Part shown: positions 1 to 8,989 of the stretch, piece after piece
Layout of the letters: every line of letters begins with the position of its first letter
How positions within the stretch are numbered: position 1 is the stretch's first letter
Assembly: GCA_949987705.1 (NCBI GenBank)
Contig: OX465282.1
Location: 126,562,310-126,626,309, forward strand
Direction: 5' to 3'
Source of the DNA: Thereva unica
Lineage: Eukaryota; Arthropoda; Insecta; Diptera; Therevidae
Length of the DNA: 64,000 nucleotides
The notes under the pieces: generated by a model
What the model was told of the DNA's origin: nothing
What the model saw: only the letters and a program-made list of their open reading frames with translations
The model's database searches: none
Made by a program: the position numbers and the translations under genes

Positions 1-231
1 AATGTTCCGCACTATCCTAGGACAATGTATTCTGCATTCATGATATTGACGACCAAGTAGCACACTTTTGCCTTCTGTGCAAGCACCTGCTTGAGTCATT
101 TGCTCCAATCAAAGTTAAACTCATACTTCCCTCCACCTCACCTTGGTTCTCCTCTCATATGAAACGCCTTATATCTGAGAGAGAATACTTGTTTAGAAGA
201 TATAAGAAAAATAAAACTAAAGCGAACCTTA
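1..231 (+). pseudogene. Jockey-type non-LTR ORF2 fragment, linker between endonuclease and RT (left part)
   Basis: One frame is open from about 21 to 231 and reads through the region that joins endonuclease and reverse transcriptase in Jockey-type ORF2. A PWFS motif is followed by MKRLISERE and then LFRRYKK, the usual order in this linker. The frame stops being retroelement at 231, where the inverted-repeat element begins. It resumes in the same phase at 8825 once the TTA target duplication is discounted. The 5' part lies outside the window. Being interrupted, it is dead. Confidence 0.65.
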
Positions 232-278
232 AGGTGCCTGCAAACGAGCAACAAAAAATGCACATTGCCGGTAATATA

Positions 279-643
279 TATAAGATTATATCTTATGGTT
301 TAAAATAAACGAATGTGTTGCTTCTGAAAACAAAGCTTTATTTATTTATTTCTTTGGTACACTATTGTAACAACGTTACCTGAAAACAAAGAAACGACAT
401 TTAACGTTTATTTTTCCACTAAATTAATTCTAAATCTTTGTACACAAAAAGTATTCTATGAAAAATTACTTTTAGGCCTTTTTCTATAACACGCCATTCT
501 CCATAATTCTAACCTCCAAAAAAACACCCGCCTAAAAAGTCTGACGTTTTCCAACAGTCATGCCTCATGCGAAGCGCGCCAAGTTCAAAACACGCAGAGC
601 GCGCCAAATTCAAAAATATTAAAGAAAATCTATTTTCTTTACA
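279..643 (-). repeat. 3' LTR of the gypsy element
   Basis: This copy is identical to 4955-5319 except at 465. Read on the minus strand it starts TGTAAAG and ends CTTATA. The boundary at 643 is set by the purine tract directly inside it and by the TATA duplication outside it. Confidence 0.9.
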
Positions 644-653
644 TCTCCCCTCT
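644..653 (-). other. Polypurine tract of the gypsy element
   Basis: On the minus strand AGAGGGGAGA sits immediately before the 3' LTR, the position of the plus-strand primer in LTR retrotransposons. Confidence 0.7.
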
Positions 654-660
654 AGGGGAA

Positions 661-682
661 GAAAATTCACCCGTGAATTTTC
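661..682. repeat. Short perfect hairpin before the polypurine tract
   Basis: GAAAATTCAC and GTGAATTTTC form a 10 bp perfect inverted repeat around a 2-base loop, between the pol stop and the polypurine tract. Its role is unknown. Confidence 0.6.
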
Positions 683-708
683 TCTTCAGAACTAGCAGAG
701 TTTTTCTT

Positions 709-3381
709 TCATTCTTCTTCATATTTTGTTATTTGTATTGGAATTAGTTTTGTAATATGAAATAGGTTTGACTCTGTTTTCCTGTGTCCTGTATCTACCC
801 TATAAATTGTATTAGATTTTTTTTCTACTATTTTATATGGTCCAATTCTCAGTTCATCCAGTTTTCTTCTATTTAGTTTATTCCCGTTTTCTACATATAC
901 CATATCTCCAACTTTAAATTCTCTATTTTGTCTTTTTCTATCATAACGCATTTTATTATAATTATGTGATTTCAAAGTATTATTAAATGCTCTTTCTTTA
1001 TCTCTAATCCAGTCACTGTGTGTACGTTCTTGGCGCAGCTCATTTGGTAAGATTGTAACGGCTGTCCCATATAACAAATAGCATGGTGCATAGCCGGTTA
1101 CCGAGTGATTAGTCTGATTGTATTTTTCTACACATTCATGTGCTATTGTAGTCCATGCTTTTTTTCCTCCACATTCATTTATTCTGCACCTAATCTTGTT
1201 CACTAGTGTTTGGTTTAACCTTTCATTTAGGCCATTTGAAAAAGGTGCGTTCACTGCTGTAAATATCATTGTTATTTGCTTGTCACTAAGAAATTTCTTG
1301 AATTCTTTTGAATTTATTCCAGGATACTGGTCGGTGAGAAGCATTCCTATCTCTTCCGTTTCGGTGACTTTATTTATTAGCTTTATAAAATCATGTGCAC
1401 TCTGGGTCTTTGATGTTATAATAAATGCGTACCGAGTGAAGTGGTCCACTAAAAGATGTAGGTATTTCTTTGTTGATCTCGAACCACCAAAGCCGCCAAT
1501 TGTGTCTATTGATACTATTTCAAAAGGTCTTGTCGCCGGGCCTAAATGTGACATCATTCCGTATTTGTCCTGTCCTCTTGTTTTGTTCCTTATGCAAATT
1601 TCACAGGTTCTGCAAACTTTTTTTATATTTTTTGTTAAATTCTTTGTTATATACAGTGAACTAATAGTCCTTAGCATTTGACCAATTCCAATGTGGCACA
1701 GGTCCTCATGTATTTGTTTTATAAGTCTGATACTAAATTCTTCCGTTATTATTATTTTCTCTTTGTTTCTTATTTTTTTGTAGTATACATTATGTTTTTC
1801 AATTATTTTGTTTTTGTTTCTCTGTATTTCTTCATTTTTATTCTGATCCATTATAATATCTTCCAAATTAATTAAGTTCACTATTTTTAATTGTTCTTCT
1901 ATATTTTCTTCTGGTTCCAATACAGGATTTCGGCTTAAACAGTCTGCTTCTAAATTTTCTTTTCCCGGGGAATATTTAATTTTAAAGTCGTACTGTGAAA
2001 GGTAATAAGTCAGATCACCCAGCTCTTCATCTGTTCTTGCTTTTAAGTTCATATTCTCTAGTGGTTTGTGGTCTGAGTAAACAGTAAATGATTTACCTAT
2101 TAACCAGTACTGCCAATATCTCAGTGCTTCTTTGATGGCCAAACATTCTAAATATATAGCTTTTTTCTTCTTTTGTGCTCCATTTAATTTTTTTGAAAAG
2201 TAAGCCACTGGTTTTTCTTTACCATCTGTTTGTATCTGTTTCAATACTGCTCCGACGCCCTCTAGCGATCCATCGGTATAAATGTTTATTGGTAGATCTT
2301 GATCGAATATTTCTAGTATTGGTTGTGAACATAAGAGGCTCTTAATTTTTTCAAATGCTTTTTGACATTCTTCAGACCAAATAAATTTCTGATTTTTTCT
2401 AAGTAAGTTATGTAGTGGGTCTAATATTATTGCGCCTCTTGGTATGTATTCGTGGTAAAAATTTATTTTTCCTAAAAATTGTCTAACGTTCTTCTGAGTT
2501 TTTGGTACTGGGAAATTCCTTATCGACACTAGGTTATCCTTCACTGGTTTTATCGAATTATTTTGAATAATATGTCCTAGGTACTTGACTGAATCTGATG
2601 CAAATGTACATTTTGTAAATTTTAATCGAAATCCTTCTGTTAGAATTGCTTCTAGCAACTGTTTCAAGTGATTTATGTGTTCTTCAAATGATTTTGAAAA
2701 TATCAGGATATCATCTATGTAATTCACAGTAAAATCGGTAAGTTTATATTTTCGAAGTATATTACTTAATATTCTCTGAAATATTGCTGGTGATGTCTTT
2801 AAACCGAATGGTAGACAGGTCCATTGAAAGTGTCCTTCCTGTGTTATAAATCCTGTCTTCTTCCTGTCTTCTACTCTTAGAGGTATAGACCAAAAAGCTG
2901 AGTTTATGTCTAGGCTTGTAAAATAATTGCAATTTCTTGTCTTTATCATAAGGTCTTCAATTAATGGGAACGGTTGAGCCTGTGGCACTATTATCTTATT
3001 TAAATCCCTGAAGTCTATACATAGTCTTGACCTCTTATTTTCTTCTTTCTTAAATGCCAAAGTTACTGGCGCTGCAAATGGACTGTAGGACTCCTCTATA
3101 AGTTTATTATCTAATAATTTTGCTATCTGTTCCGCTATCTCTTCTTTGTCTTCTATAGTGCATCTGTATGGCCTTTTGCTGCAGTATTTATCCACTAATA
3201 AATCTATTCTTGCTTCATATTCTTTAACTCTTCCTACATCATACTTGTCTTTGCCAAATACTGATTTATATTTTTGTATTAGTTTATTAATTTCTTCCCT
3301 TTTCTTTTCATCTAAATGATTAACTTTTATTTCAAATTCTTTTATATGTTCATTGAAGTTTATTTCGTATTTTTTTTTCAT
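709..3381 (-). CDS. pol: Gypsy pol polyprotein: reverse transcriptase, RNase H, integrase
   Basis: This 890-residue frame is uninterrupted. RT spans about residues 95-300, with LCIDFRDLN, the LPFGLKTSPAIFQ region and the catalytic YIDD at 221-224. RNase H follows with YTDGS at 368-372 and YSDHKP near 435. Integrase begins with an H-x4-H/C-x2-C zinc finger (H558, H563, C590, C593). Its catalytic triad is D626, D684 and E720 (VSIDT, LLTDQ, GLNERLN). The C-terminal part carries the usual GDMVYV...GPYKI fold. There is no chromodomain. Its first ATG overlaps the protease frame by 32 bases, and the frame is offset from protease by one base at a nine-A run. How pol is reached by ribosomes is therefore unclear. 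All catalytic residues are present. Confidence 0.93.
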   Translation of the reverse strand: MKKKYEINFNEHIKEFEIKVNHLDEKKREEINKLIQKYKSVFGKDKYDVGRVKEYEARIDLLVDKYCSKRPYRCTIEDKEEIAEQIAKLLDNKLIEESYSPFAAPVTLAFKKEENKRSRLCIDFRDLNKIIVPQAQPFPLIEDLMIKTRNCNYFTSLDINSAFWSIPLRVEDRKKTGFITQEGHFQWTCLPFGLKTSPAIFQRILSNILRKYKLTDFTVNYIDDILIFSKSFEEHINHLKQLLEAILTEGFRLKFTKCTFASDSVKYLGHIIQNNSIKPVKDNLVSIRNFPVPKTQKNVRQFLGKINFYHEYIPRGAIILDPLHNLLRKNQKFIWSEECQKAFEKIKSLLCSQPILEIFDQDLPINIYTDGSLEGVGAVLKQIQTDGKEKPVAYFSKKLNGAQKKKKAIYLECLAIKEALRYWQYWLIGKSFTVYSDHKPLENMNLKARTDEELGDLTYYLSQYDFKIKYSPGKENLEADCLSRNPVLEPEENIEEQLKIVNLINLEDIIMDQNKNEEIQRNKNKIIEKHNVYYKKIRNKEKIIITEEFSIRLIKQIHEDLCHIGIGQMLRTISSLYITKNLTKNIKKVCRTCEICIRNKTRGQDKYGMMSHLGPATRPFEIVSIDTIGGFGGSRSTKKYLHLLVDHFTRYAFIITSKTQSAHDFIKLINKVTETEEIGMLLTDQYPGINSKEFKKFLSDKQITMIFTAVNAPFSNGLNERLNQTLVNKIRCRINECGGKKAWTTIAHECVEKYNQTNHSVTGYAPCYLLYGTAVTILPNELRQERTHSDWIRDKERAFNNTLKSHNYNKMRYDRKRQNREFKVGDMVYVENGNKLNRRKLDELRIGPYKIVEKKSNTIYRVDTGHRKTESNLFHITKLIPIQITKYEEE

Positions 3382-3787
3382 ATCTGTTACCCTCGCTTTT
3401 CTCTGTACTTATCTTTTCTTCTTTTTTTATAGTCTCTTCATGTAAGTATTGCTTTTGTGTTATTTTTAACTCCTCATTTTGTATAAGCTTGTATTTCTTT
3501 ATTATGTCTAATCCTATTAAAAATTCATATCTGAAATTTGGATCATCAATTATGTAAACATCCACATTTTCTTCTTTTTCGAAAATTTTTATTTTTATAT
3601 TTGTCAAACCATTTGTCTTTTTAACACCATTAATTGTATTTAAATTTTTTTCATTTAAACTATTTTTCTTGGTTTTTAATTTTAATAATTTAGAATTAAT
3701 GAGAGAAACATTCGAACCTGAATCATATACGCCATATATTTCCAATTTATCATTTAATAATAGTTTGACTTTTATTAATGGTGTCAC
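3350..3787 (-). CDS. Gypsy aspartic protease domain
   Basis: The frame holds a retroviral-type protease: IYGVYDSGSNVSLI near residues 17-30 contains the D-S-G catalytic motif, and FLIGLDII near residue 90 is the second half of the fold. The first codon listed here is GTG and is not a true start. The frame is open upstream through the gag stop and lies -1 to gag, so it is most likely translated as a gag fusion by -1 frameshifting. The C-terminal 30 residues are lysine- and glutamate-rich and overlap the start of pol. Confidence 0.8.
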   Translation of the reverse strand: MTPLIKVKLLLNDKLEIYGVYDSGSNVSLINSKLLKLKTKKNSLNEKNLNTINGVKKTNGLTNIKIKIFEKEENVDVYIIDDPNFRYEFLIGLDIIKKYKLIQNEELKITQKQYLHEETIKKEEKISTEKSEGNRYEKKIRNKLQ

Positions 3788-3789
3788 TA

Positions 3790-4911
3790 TTAGTTTTTTT
3801 GTTCTGTTTCATTTAACTCTGCTTCAATTACTGAATTGTTTACATGTCTTATAGGTCTTCTATCATCATCTTTAACCTTAAACCAGCATGCAGCCTCAGG
3901 ATGGTAACGAGTACCTTTATTTAACTTTTCGCATGTTTTGCATGGTGTACGTTCTTCATTTTTGTTATTTATCTTATGATTTTCATATTTTCTGTAGGCC
4001 CCAGTCCTATTTTTATTTACTAAGTGTTCATACTTTCTTACTTCATTGAATAAATCTACTGTATCCTTCAATGCTTCTCTGTTTATCTTCTCCAGTACAA
4101 TCCTTGGCAAACCTGCCGCAATAACATCCACAAGTGTACCTGTATCTATTGATCTCCTCATATCCAGTATAAGTTTTTCCTTTTTTATGGCATAGTCCAC
4201 CAACGAACCATCCTTGTATTTAAATAACAGAGCGTAAGTCACTTGGTTCCAACCTTGATTTGCAAATGATTCACAGAACTTTTTTTTCCATATTTTCCAG
4301 TCTGCGTTTAGAGTAAATTTTATAATCATAGAACTGTACCAATCAACACAACTTTTATCCATGAATAGTCTGAATATTTCAATTTTCTTCTCATCTTCCA
4401 TAATATCAAAGCGTGAACATTCCCTTTCAAAAATATCAATCCATTGGCTTGGATTTGAGTTTTTACTTGTAAATTTTTCAATTACAAACTTCTCTGCAAT
4501 GTATTTTAAATTCTGTTTTTTTAAATCTTGTGTGTTCTCAATTAATTTTGCAAATACTTTTTCCAATGAGTCTGTGTCTTTTTCTAATCCTCCAGATGAT
4601 TGCTTTTGTTCCATTTCTTCTAGATATTGCTCTCCAAATTGTAAGTTACCATCTTCATCTATGTAGACTTTACTTAGTTCATCTGTCATTGTTATCCAAA
4701 CTTTTCGTGTCTGATGTCTTCTTTTTAAACTATTTTTCACTTTATTATACGCACCTGTCTTTATCAACTCTTTATGAAGACCAGCAGACTGTAGTTCTTC
4801 TGGTATAGCAAACACTTTTTCATCTTTTGTTGTTATTGAGGTTACACAATAGATGTTTGATTTCCCATCACTCGCCGGCAATATTGCAAATTCGAAACGT
4901 AGTTGTTCCAT
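3790..4911 (-). CDS. gag: Gypsy gag nucleocapsid/capsid protein
   Basis: This is a 373-residue protein starting 43 bases inside the 5' LTR. The middle (about 150-280) has the capsid-like pattern typical of gypsy Gag: W-IDIFERECSRF, then DWYSSM, then a W-x2-W-KKFCESF segment. Near the C-terminus is a single zinc-knuckle-like C-x2-C-x9-H-x4-C motif (CKTCEKLNKGTRYHPEAACW). Its spacing is longer than the retroviral CCHC knuckle. The last sense codons form a slippery heptamer just before the TAA stop. Confidence 0.82.
   Translation of the reverse strand: MEQLRFEFAILPASDGKSNIYCVTSITTKDEKVFAIPEELQSAGLHKELIKTGAYNKVKNSLKRRHQTRKVWITMTDELSKVYIDEDGNLQFGEQYLEEMEQKQSSGGLEKDTDSLEKVFAKLIENTQDLKKQNLKYIAEKFVIEKFTSKNSNPSQWIDIFERECSRFDIMEDEKKIEIFRLFMDKSCVDWYSSMIIKFTLNADWKIWKKKFCESFANQGWNQVTYALLFKYKDGSLVDYAIKKEKLILDMRRSIDTGTLVDVIAAGLPRIVLEKINREALKDTVDLFNEVRKYEHLVNKNRTGAYRKYENHKINNKNEERTPCKTCEKLNKGTRYHPEAACWFKVKDDDRRPIRHVNNSVIEAELNETEQKN
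3793..3799 (-). promoter_or_regulatory. Ribosomal -1 frameshift heptamer A AAA AAC at the end of gag
   Basis: In gag phase the minus strand reads CAA AAA AAC TAA. This gives a canonical X-XXY-YYZ heptamer directly before the stop, with the protease frame open in the -1 phase. The heptamer is seen directly; its use is inferred from known gag-pro slippery sites. Confidence 0.75.
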
Positions 4912-4954
4912 AGTTTTGTTTGTTTACGTATTTTACTAAACATAAATGTCGTTT

Positions 4955-5319
4955 TATAAGATTATATCTTATGGTTTAAAATAAACGAATGTGTTGCTTC
5001 TGAAAACAAAGCTTTATTTATTTATTTCTTTGGTACACTATTGTAACAACGTTACCTGAAAACAAAGAAACGACATTTAACGTTTATTTTTCCACTAAAT
5101 TAATTCTAAATCTTTGTACACAAAAAGTATTCTATGAAAATTTACTTTTAGGCCTTTTTCTATAACACGCCATTCTCCATAATTCTAACCTCCAAAAAAA
5201 CACCCGCCTAAAAAGTCTGACGTTTTCCAACAGTCATGCCTCATGCGAAGCGCGCCAAGTTCAAAACACGCAGAGCGCGCCAAATTCAAAAATATTAAAG
5301 AAAATCTATTTTCTTTACA
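4955..5319 (-). repeat. 5' LTR of the gypsy element
   Basis: It matches 279-643 with a constant offset of 4676 bases, no gaps and one substitution. It would carry the promoter for gag-pro-pol on the minus strand. Confidence 0.9.
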
Positions 5320-5837
5320 TATATCCGAAAAAGATGGCCCGGCTATATTTATGAAAATGTGTGGCCGATACTATTGCTGGGCAACTTGTAGTCAGACATG
5401 TTTTCGCAATGTTTTGGCTACTGTGTTGCCCGGCAATTTCACGCGTACACGTATGACAATGGCTGAAAGGGAAGAAGTATTTGCTTATTAAAAACTAGTG
5501 GGATGTTGTGCCTAGAGACTAGCCACTAATTACGCTTTTTCATGGTATTCTTTCTGTTGAATAACACAAATTTGAAAGAATTGATATATTTTAATTGCAC
5601 CCCATCTATGACAAAGAATAGTGAACACCATCTATGGCAATATTACATTACTCTTCGTTTTACCTATGATTATCAATTTCCATAAAATATACAAAATACA
5701 TTTCATAAATAATAGAAAATCTGTTGTCATAATTCAGTTGTTTACTTTCTTCGAAACTTTATACATACATATCTAGCATTGGAATGTACCTTTTTACGTA
5801 AGCATGAATAAATATGTTTATTGCCACATTCCTACAA
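5320..5837. other. Left-half remnant of the inverted-repeat transposon, otherwise featureless
   Basis: From 5324 to about 5500 the sequence continues the transposon cut by the gypsy element and repeats GGCCGG/GGCAAC-type words found at its other end. A 12-codon frame (MTMAEREEVFAY) ends at 5491. The rest is AT-rich with nothing recognisable. Confidence 0.4.
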
Positions 5838-5926
5838 GTTAGCGTTTGGCGTAATGGGAAAGCGCTAGATCGGGGTGCGAAAGGACCAGGGTTCGATTCT
5901 TGGTGATGGCCGCAAACTTTTTTTTT
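5838..5926 (+). repeat. tRNA-like pol III unit (SINE head or tRNA pseudogene)
   Basis: An A-box-like TGGCGTAATGGGAA (5847-5860) is followed about 30 bases later by a B box GGTTCGATTC (5890-5899). The B box sits in a pairing T arm (CCAGG/CTTGG). A run of nine T (5918-5926) follows, which would terminate pol III. The acceptor and anticodon stems do not pair well, so it is not a functional tRNA. Confidence 0.5.
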
Positions 5927-6287
5927 AGCTATGATGATTTATTGTAGTATAATAAACTAAGCCTGGGTAAAATCTCAAAGCGGCGACTAATTAAAACCTT
6001 TGGTACATATTCAATTGTGAGCTATAACTCAATCTATAATAAGCTAAATAAGCCAAATCCGTTCTTAACTAAAACTTTTATTTCACGTTGCATTGATTTA
6101 ATTATTGTCATAATGCTGTATCCTAGTTTGGCCATGGAGATTCATAAGTATCACACTGACCAACGCTATATATAATTAATCTTGAAAAGTTTTTGTTAGG
6201 TTATAAGTTGTAAGACTTTGCGTAATCTAAAACTTAACAAAGTATTTAACAAACACTACAATATAATCATCATAGCTTAAAAAAAAG
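5918..6287. repeat. Inverted repeat, about 39 bp arms
   Basis: TTTTTTTTTAGCTATGATGA and what follows (5918-5956) recur inverted at 6249-6287 with small gaps. The arms enclose about 290 bases of AT-rich DNA. Confidence 0.5.
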
Positions 6288-6510
6288 GAAATCAAATGTA
6301 AACAATAAAATTCTTTGATTTTTCACCCGTCATGGTATATTTCTTTATTCAATATAAACAATAGTTTTTGAGCAGCAAATAAAAACCATATGCCATAATT
6401 TCGTTATCATCGGTTTTTGTTCTGGAAGCAAATTTAGAGACGTATTCATGTCAAAAACCTGGTTCATATGAAACAAAATCCCCGAAGGAAATTAAAAAAA
6501 AATTATGACG

Positions 6511-6590
6511 AAAAAAAAAAGCACCGCGAGCCGAAGGATCGAACTCGCAGCCCCGCAGACGAGGGACTTTCCCTAGCCCTTTATAGTCCA
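6511..6590 (-). repeat. tRNA-like pol III unit on the minus strand
   Basis: On the minus strand, GGGCTAGGGAAAGTCC is followed by a B-box GAGTTCGATCC and then a run of ten T (A run at 6511-6520). It is a different sequence from the unit at 5838 but has the same architecture in the opposite direction. Confidence 0.4.
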
Positions 6591-7222
6591 TGGAAATGGT
6601 ACTTTAACATTGCAAAAATGCAGGACAAGGTTTTATTTTTGGGATGTGTAGGGGGGGTCAGTGTGAGCTTAAGTTTGAGTTTTCGGGATTCTAACCCCCC
6701 CCCCCCCCCCCATTTGGCCGTCATCTTGGAAAACGTATGCAAATGGTTTTTTCACTATATCTCCGAAACGGCATATCTTACCGGAAATTTGCAAGGACAC
6801 TTTTTGGTTAGAATTAAATGATCTACAATTTATTACTTGGAAATTTTGTGGTAAAATGAATAATTAAGAAGTTATAAGCCTTAGAACACAAAAATTAGTC
6901 ACAAAATTTTCTTTAAAGGCTCTTTTTTGTTGTTTAAATATACTTCTGGTTGAAATTTCCAGACCATTTTCTCAGTTTTTGGTCTTTCGACCAAGAGCTA
7001 CATTTTGAGATATGGCCCAAGTCTGTAGCGGCAGTACTTTCAGAGATGAAAGTAGGCTTCAGACGGACAGAGCCTCTGTATAAGCTTTTTTTTGAAAAAG
7101 CTAAAACGAAGAATGCGATGAGCTAATTCTAAATATGTAGTTACTTGTTCAAAAATTTCACTAGAATGACTAAGGGTGGCCTTAAAAATTTATATACAAA
7201 ACAACCATAACCATATATACAA
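6591..7222. other. Non-coding stretch with a C17 run
   Basis: Contains a run of seventeen C at 6695-6711 and AT-rich sequence with phrases common in insect repeats (TATCTCCGAAACGG). No gene is supported. Confidence 0.5.
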
Positions 7223-7853
7223 AACAACCTAAAGCTGACGAACTAGCTAGAAGAGGCACGACCGCTACTCTCCTTCCAGAAAAGGAAAGAGTTGATATAC
7301 CTTGGGCCACCTTTAAACTCCGATGCAAGCAACATACAATAACACAAGCGGAAAGGCATTGGAGGGATCTTAATAAATGCACTTTGGCCAAATTAACCCG
7401 GCCCTCCTATGATCTCAGGCGAACCACCTTATAACTGCACCTCGGGAGACAAGAACTCTCAGTTATAGTGGGAGTGTTGACCGGACACTGTCTGACCCGT
7501 TTAGGTCTTGAGACCTACGATTTCTGCAGAAGCTGTAAGAAGCGAGGCCTGGACGAGGCGGAAAGTGTACTACATCTCCTCATTCACTGCCCGGCCCTAA
7601 GTAGGATAAGGTTAACCACATTTGGTGAACCCTTTCTAAGCAACCTTGCGGAAATCTCGAAGATTGGGATTCCGCAACTTAGAAGATTCATTACTTCCTC
7701 GAGATGGTTTTAACGAAGAAACGACATTTCAACATCAGGTTTAAAAATGGGATCACTATGGCATCACAATGGGCCTATCCTTCAGTCCTAAGTGTGTGAG
7801 CTTGAACCAAAAGCTCAGCCATATCTAACCTAACCTAACCTAACGTAACCACA
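7223..7853 (+). pseudogene. 3' end of a non-LTR retrotransposon: RNase H tail, zinc finger, (TAACC) tail
   Basis: The frame opens at KADELARRG, the last motif of the ORF2 RNase H domain. It continues through WRDLNKCTLAK and reaches a CCHC finger (FCRSCKK...HLLIHCPAL). It is broken by an in-frame TAA at 7432-7434. Coding ends at 7713. A short 3' UTR ends in TAACCTAACCTAACC repeats near 7830-7850, typical of I/R1-type tails. It is heavily 5' truncated. Confidence 0.75.
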
Positions 7854-7969
7854 AGCCTTAACAGCGGTGACAGGACTCCATCCTGCGGTATGCCCCTGTG
7901 TTTACCACTCTACTCTTCTCTTAGCTATTGTTTAATATCAGAGTTTTAGGAATGCGGATGATCCACTAA

Positions 7970-8821
7970 CTTAAACCATTGTAGATCTCATGCTGGCATT
8001 GTTGAAAGGGCTACTTCATCCGGTACGGTGTCAATCGATTTTCGTTTAGAATATGCGTGCTTTGGTATAGAATTTTTAACGTACATAACTAAGATGTTTT
8101 CTAGAGTTTTAAGGATAAAGGATGACGAGCTTATCCGCATATAATCATTTACGATATCTTACTGTAAGAATTGCCAAATCATAAATTGAAGGAAAAATGC
8201 AGCTTATGGCTGGGAGACATCATGGACTTAGTCAAGGGGATCTCCTGGAACTCTGCACGTATTTGGGTGCGGTTTGGTTTGGCGGATACTACAGATTTAT
8301 GAATCCCGAACCCAGACAATATACACCCTACACCGCCCAGAACTATGCCATCTTTAGGCCAAACGCAGGGTTCATCACCACCTTCTTCAATACCCCCCCG
8401 TACCTTTTAACCCTTAACCTATACCCCCCACCCCTCCCCCGTACTAAGCTTACTGCTAGACATTGCACCATGACTTGACAAATGACATGACGGACTAGTA
8501 GTACAAAGGGTGACTCCTGAGCTTAGCACTGTCACATAAAAAAAAAAAAAAAAAAAATACTAACATTTTTCTAGTCCAAAGAAAATTTCGAAATCAATTT
8601 AAAATAGCTGGCAATGTTTAAATATTTTCGCTCTACGACCGATATCAAAGGCAACATGCCGGCCAGTAGTTGCAATATGGCCAGTATCGTCGGGCTATAC
8701 GGATATATTGCCGGCAAGTTTGAACATATTGCTGGAAATAATGCTGAATTTTCAGCAATGTCGTTCAGCCAGTATTGCCGGCCACACATTGCTGAAAAAT
8801 GTTGCTCGTTTACAGGCACCT
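7970..8821 (+). repeat. Left arm of a long inverted repeat
   Basis: Apart from a 196 bp insertion at 8362-8557, this matches the reverse complement of 8990-9615 with scattered differences. The inner end is the transposon terminus CAGGCACCT. The two arms flank about 168 bases of non-LTR coding sequence. Confidence 0.75.
8362..8557 (+). mobile_element. 3' end of a CR1-like non-LTR element, 5' truncated
   Basis: It matches, on the opposite strand, the last 190 bases of the long copy at 49089-50565, including CTAAGCTTACTGCTAGACA and CACTGTCACATAAAA, and ends in a long A run. The inverted-repeat partner near 9245-9262 shows the empty site: GGCCA runs directly into TACTAACAT there. Confidence 0.8.
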
Positions 8822-8824
8822 TTA

Positions 8825-8989
8825 GGGCCTACAAAGCTGTCAAGAATGTAGTCACCTCGACTATCTGCAAAGCAAAACTGAAGTTATTTTCGGCTAAACT
8901 CAGACTCACCCTACCCTCGAAGAAATATTGGGCTAACGTGAAGAAACTTGGGATCCATGGTGATGTTTGTGAACCACAGAGCAGCCTTA
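8825..8989 (+). pseudogene. Jockey-type non-LTR ORF2 fragment, continuation of 1-231
   Basis: The plus-strand frame reads RAYKAVKN, then a lysine-rich helix, then KKYWANVKKLGI. This is the linker segment that follows the FRRYKK motif in Jockey-type ORF2. Taking away one copy of TTA, its phase is the same as the frame ending at 231. It is interrupted again at 8987-8989 by a second TTA plus AGGTGCCTG terminus. Confidence 0.65.

Larger units (their letters stand above)
279..5319 (-). mobile_element. Ty3/gypsy LTR retrotransposon, probably recent
   Basis: The element is 5041 bp on the minus strand, with LTRs at both ends, gag, protease and pol frames, no env frame, and a TATA target duplication (275-278 and 5320-5323). 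The two LTRs differ at one base of 365 by direct comparison (465 against 5141), so insertion was recent. A purine tract AGAGGGGAGA (minus strand, 653-644) abuts the 3' LTR. Only 43 bases separate the 5' LTR from the gag start. The bases after the 5' LTR begin AAACGACATTTATG, and I could not assign them to a primer tRNA. The TATA target preference recalls the 17.6/297 group, but the clade is not settled. Confidence 0.92.
232..8821. mobile_element. DNA transposon with inverted ends and TTA target duplication, enlarged by nested insertions (PIF/Harbinger-like?)
   Basis: The left end reads AGGTGCCTG at 232 and then CAAACGAGCAAC. The right end at 8821 is its inverse, GTTGCTCG...CAGGCACCT. Both are flanked by TTA (229-231 and 8822-8824). 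A 3 bp TTA duplication fits PIF/Harbinger elements, but I see no transposase, so the class is inferred. A short reading frame near 5457-5491 beginning MAEREEVFAY is the only possible coding trace. The element is 8590 bp only because it contains a gypsy element, SINE-like copies, a non-LTR 3' end and a CR1-like 3' end. The right terminal 650 bp is also present inverted at 8990-9615. Confidence 0.55.

Noticed and set aside
1118..1681. Plus-strand frame of 187 codons
   Set aside because: It lies opposite the intact gypsy integrase and has no protein features of its own.
5838..5926. Functional tRNA gene
   Set aside because: A and B boxes and T arm are present, but acceptor and anticodon stems do not pair, so I call it SINE-like.
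6695..6711. C17 run, and the C13 run at 41586-41598
   Set aside because: Simple homopolymers, prone to sequencing length error; no associated feature.
6468..6821. 117-codon plus frame
   Set aside because: Crosses the tRNA-like unit and the C17 run; not protein-like.
7830..7855. TAACC repeats as a telomere-like tract
   Set aside because: Only about four units, directly after a non-LTR 3' UTR, so it is an element tail.
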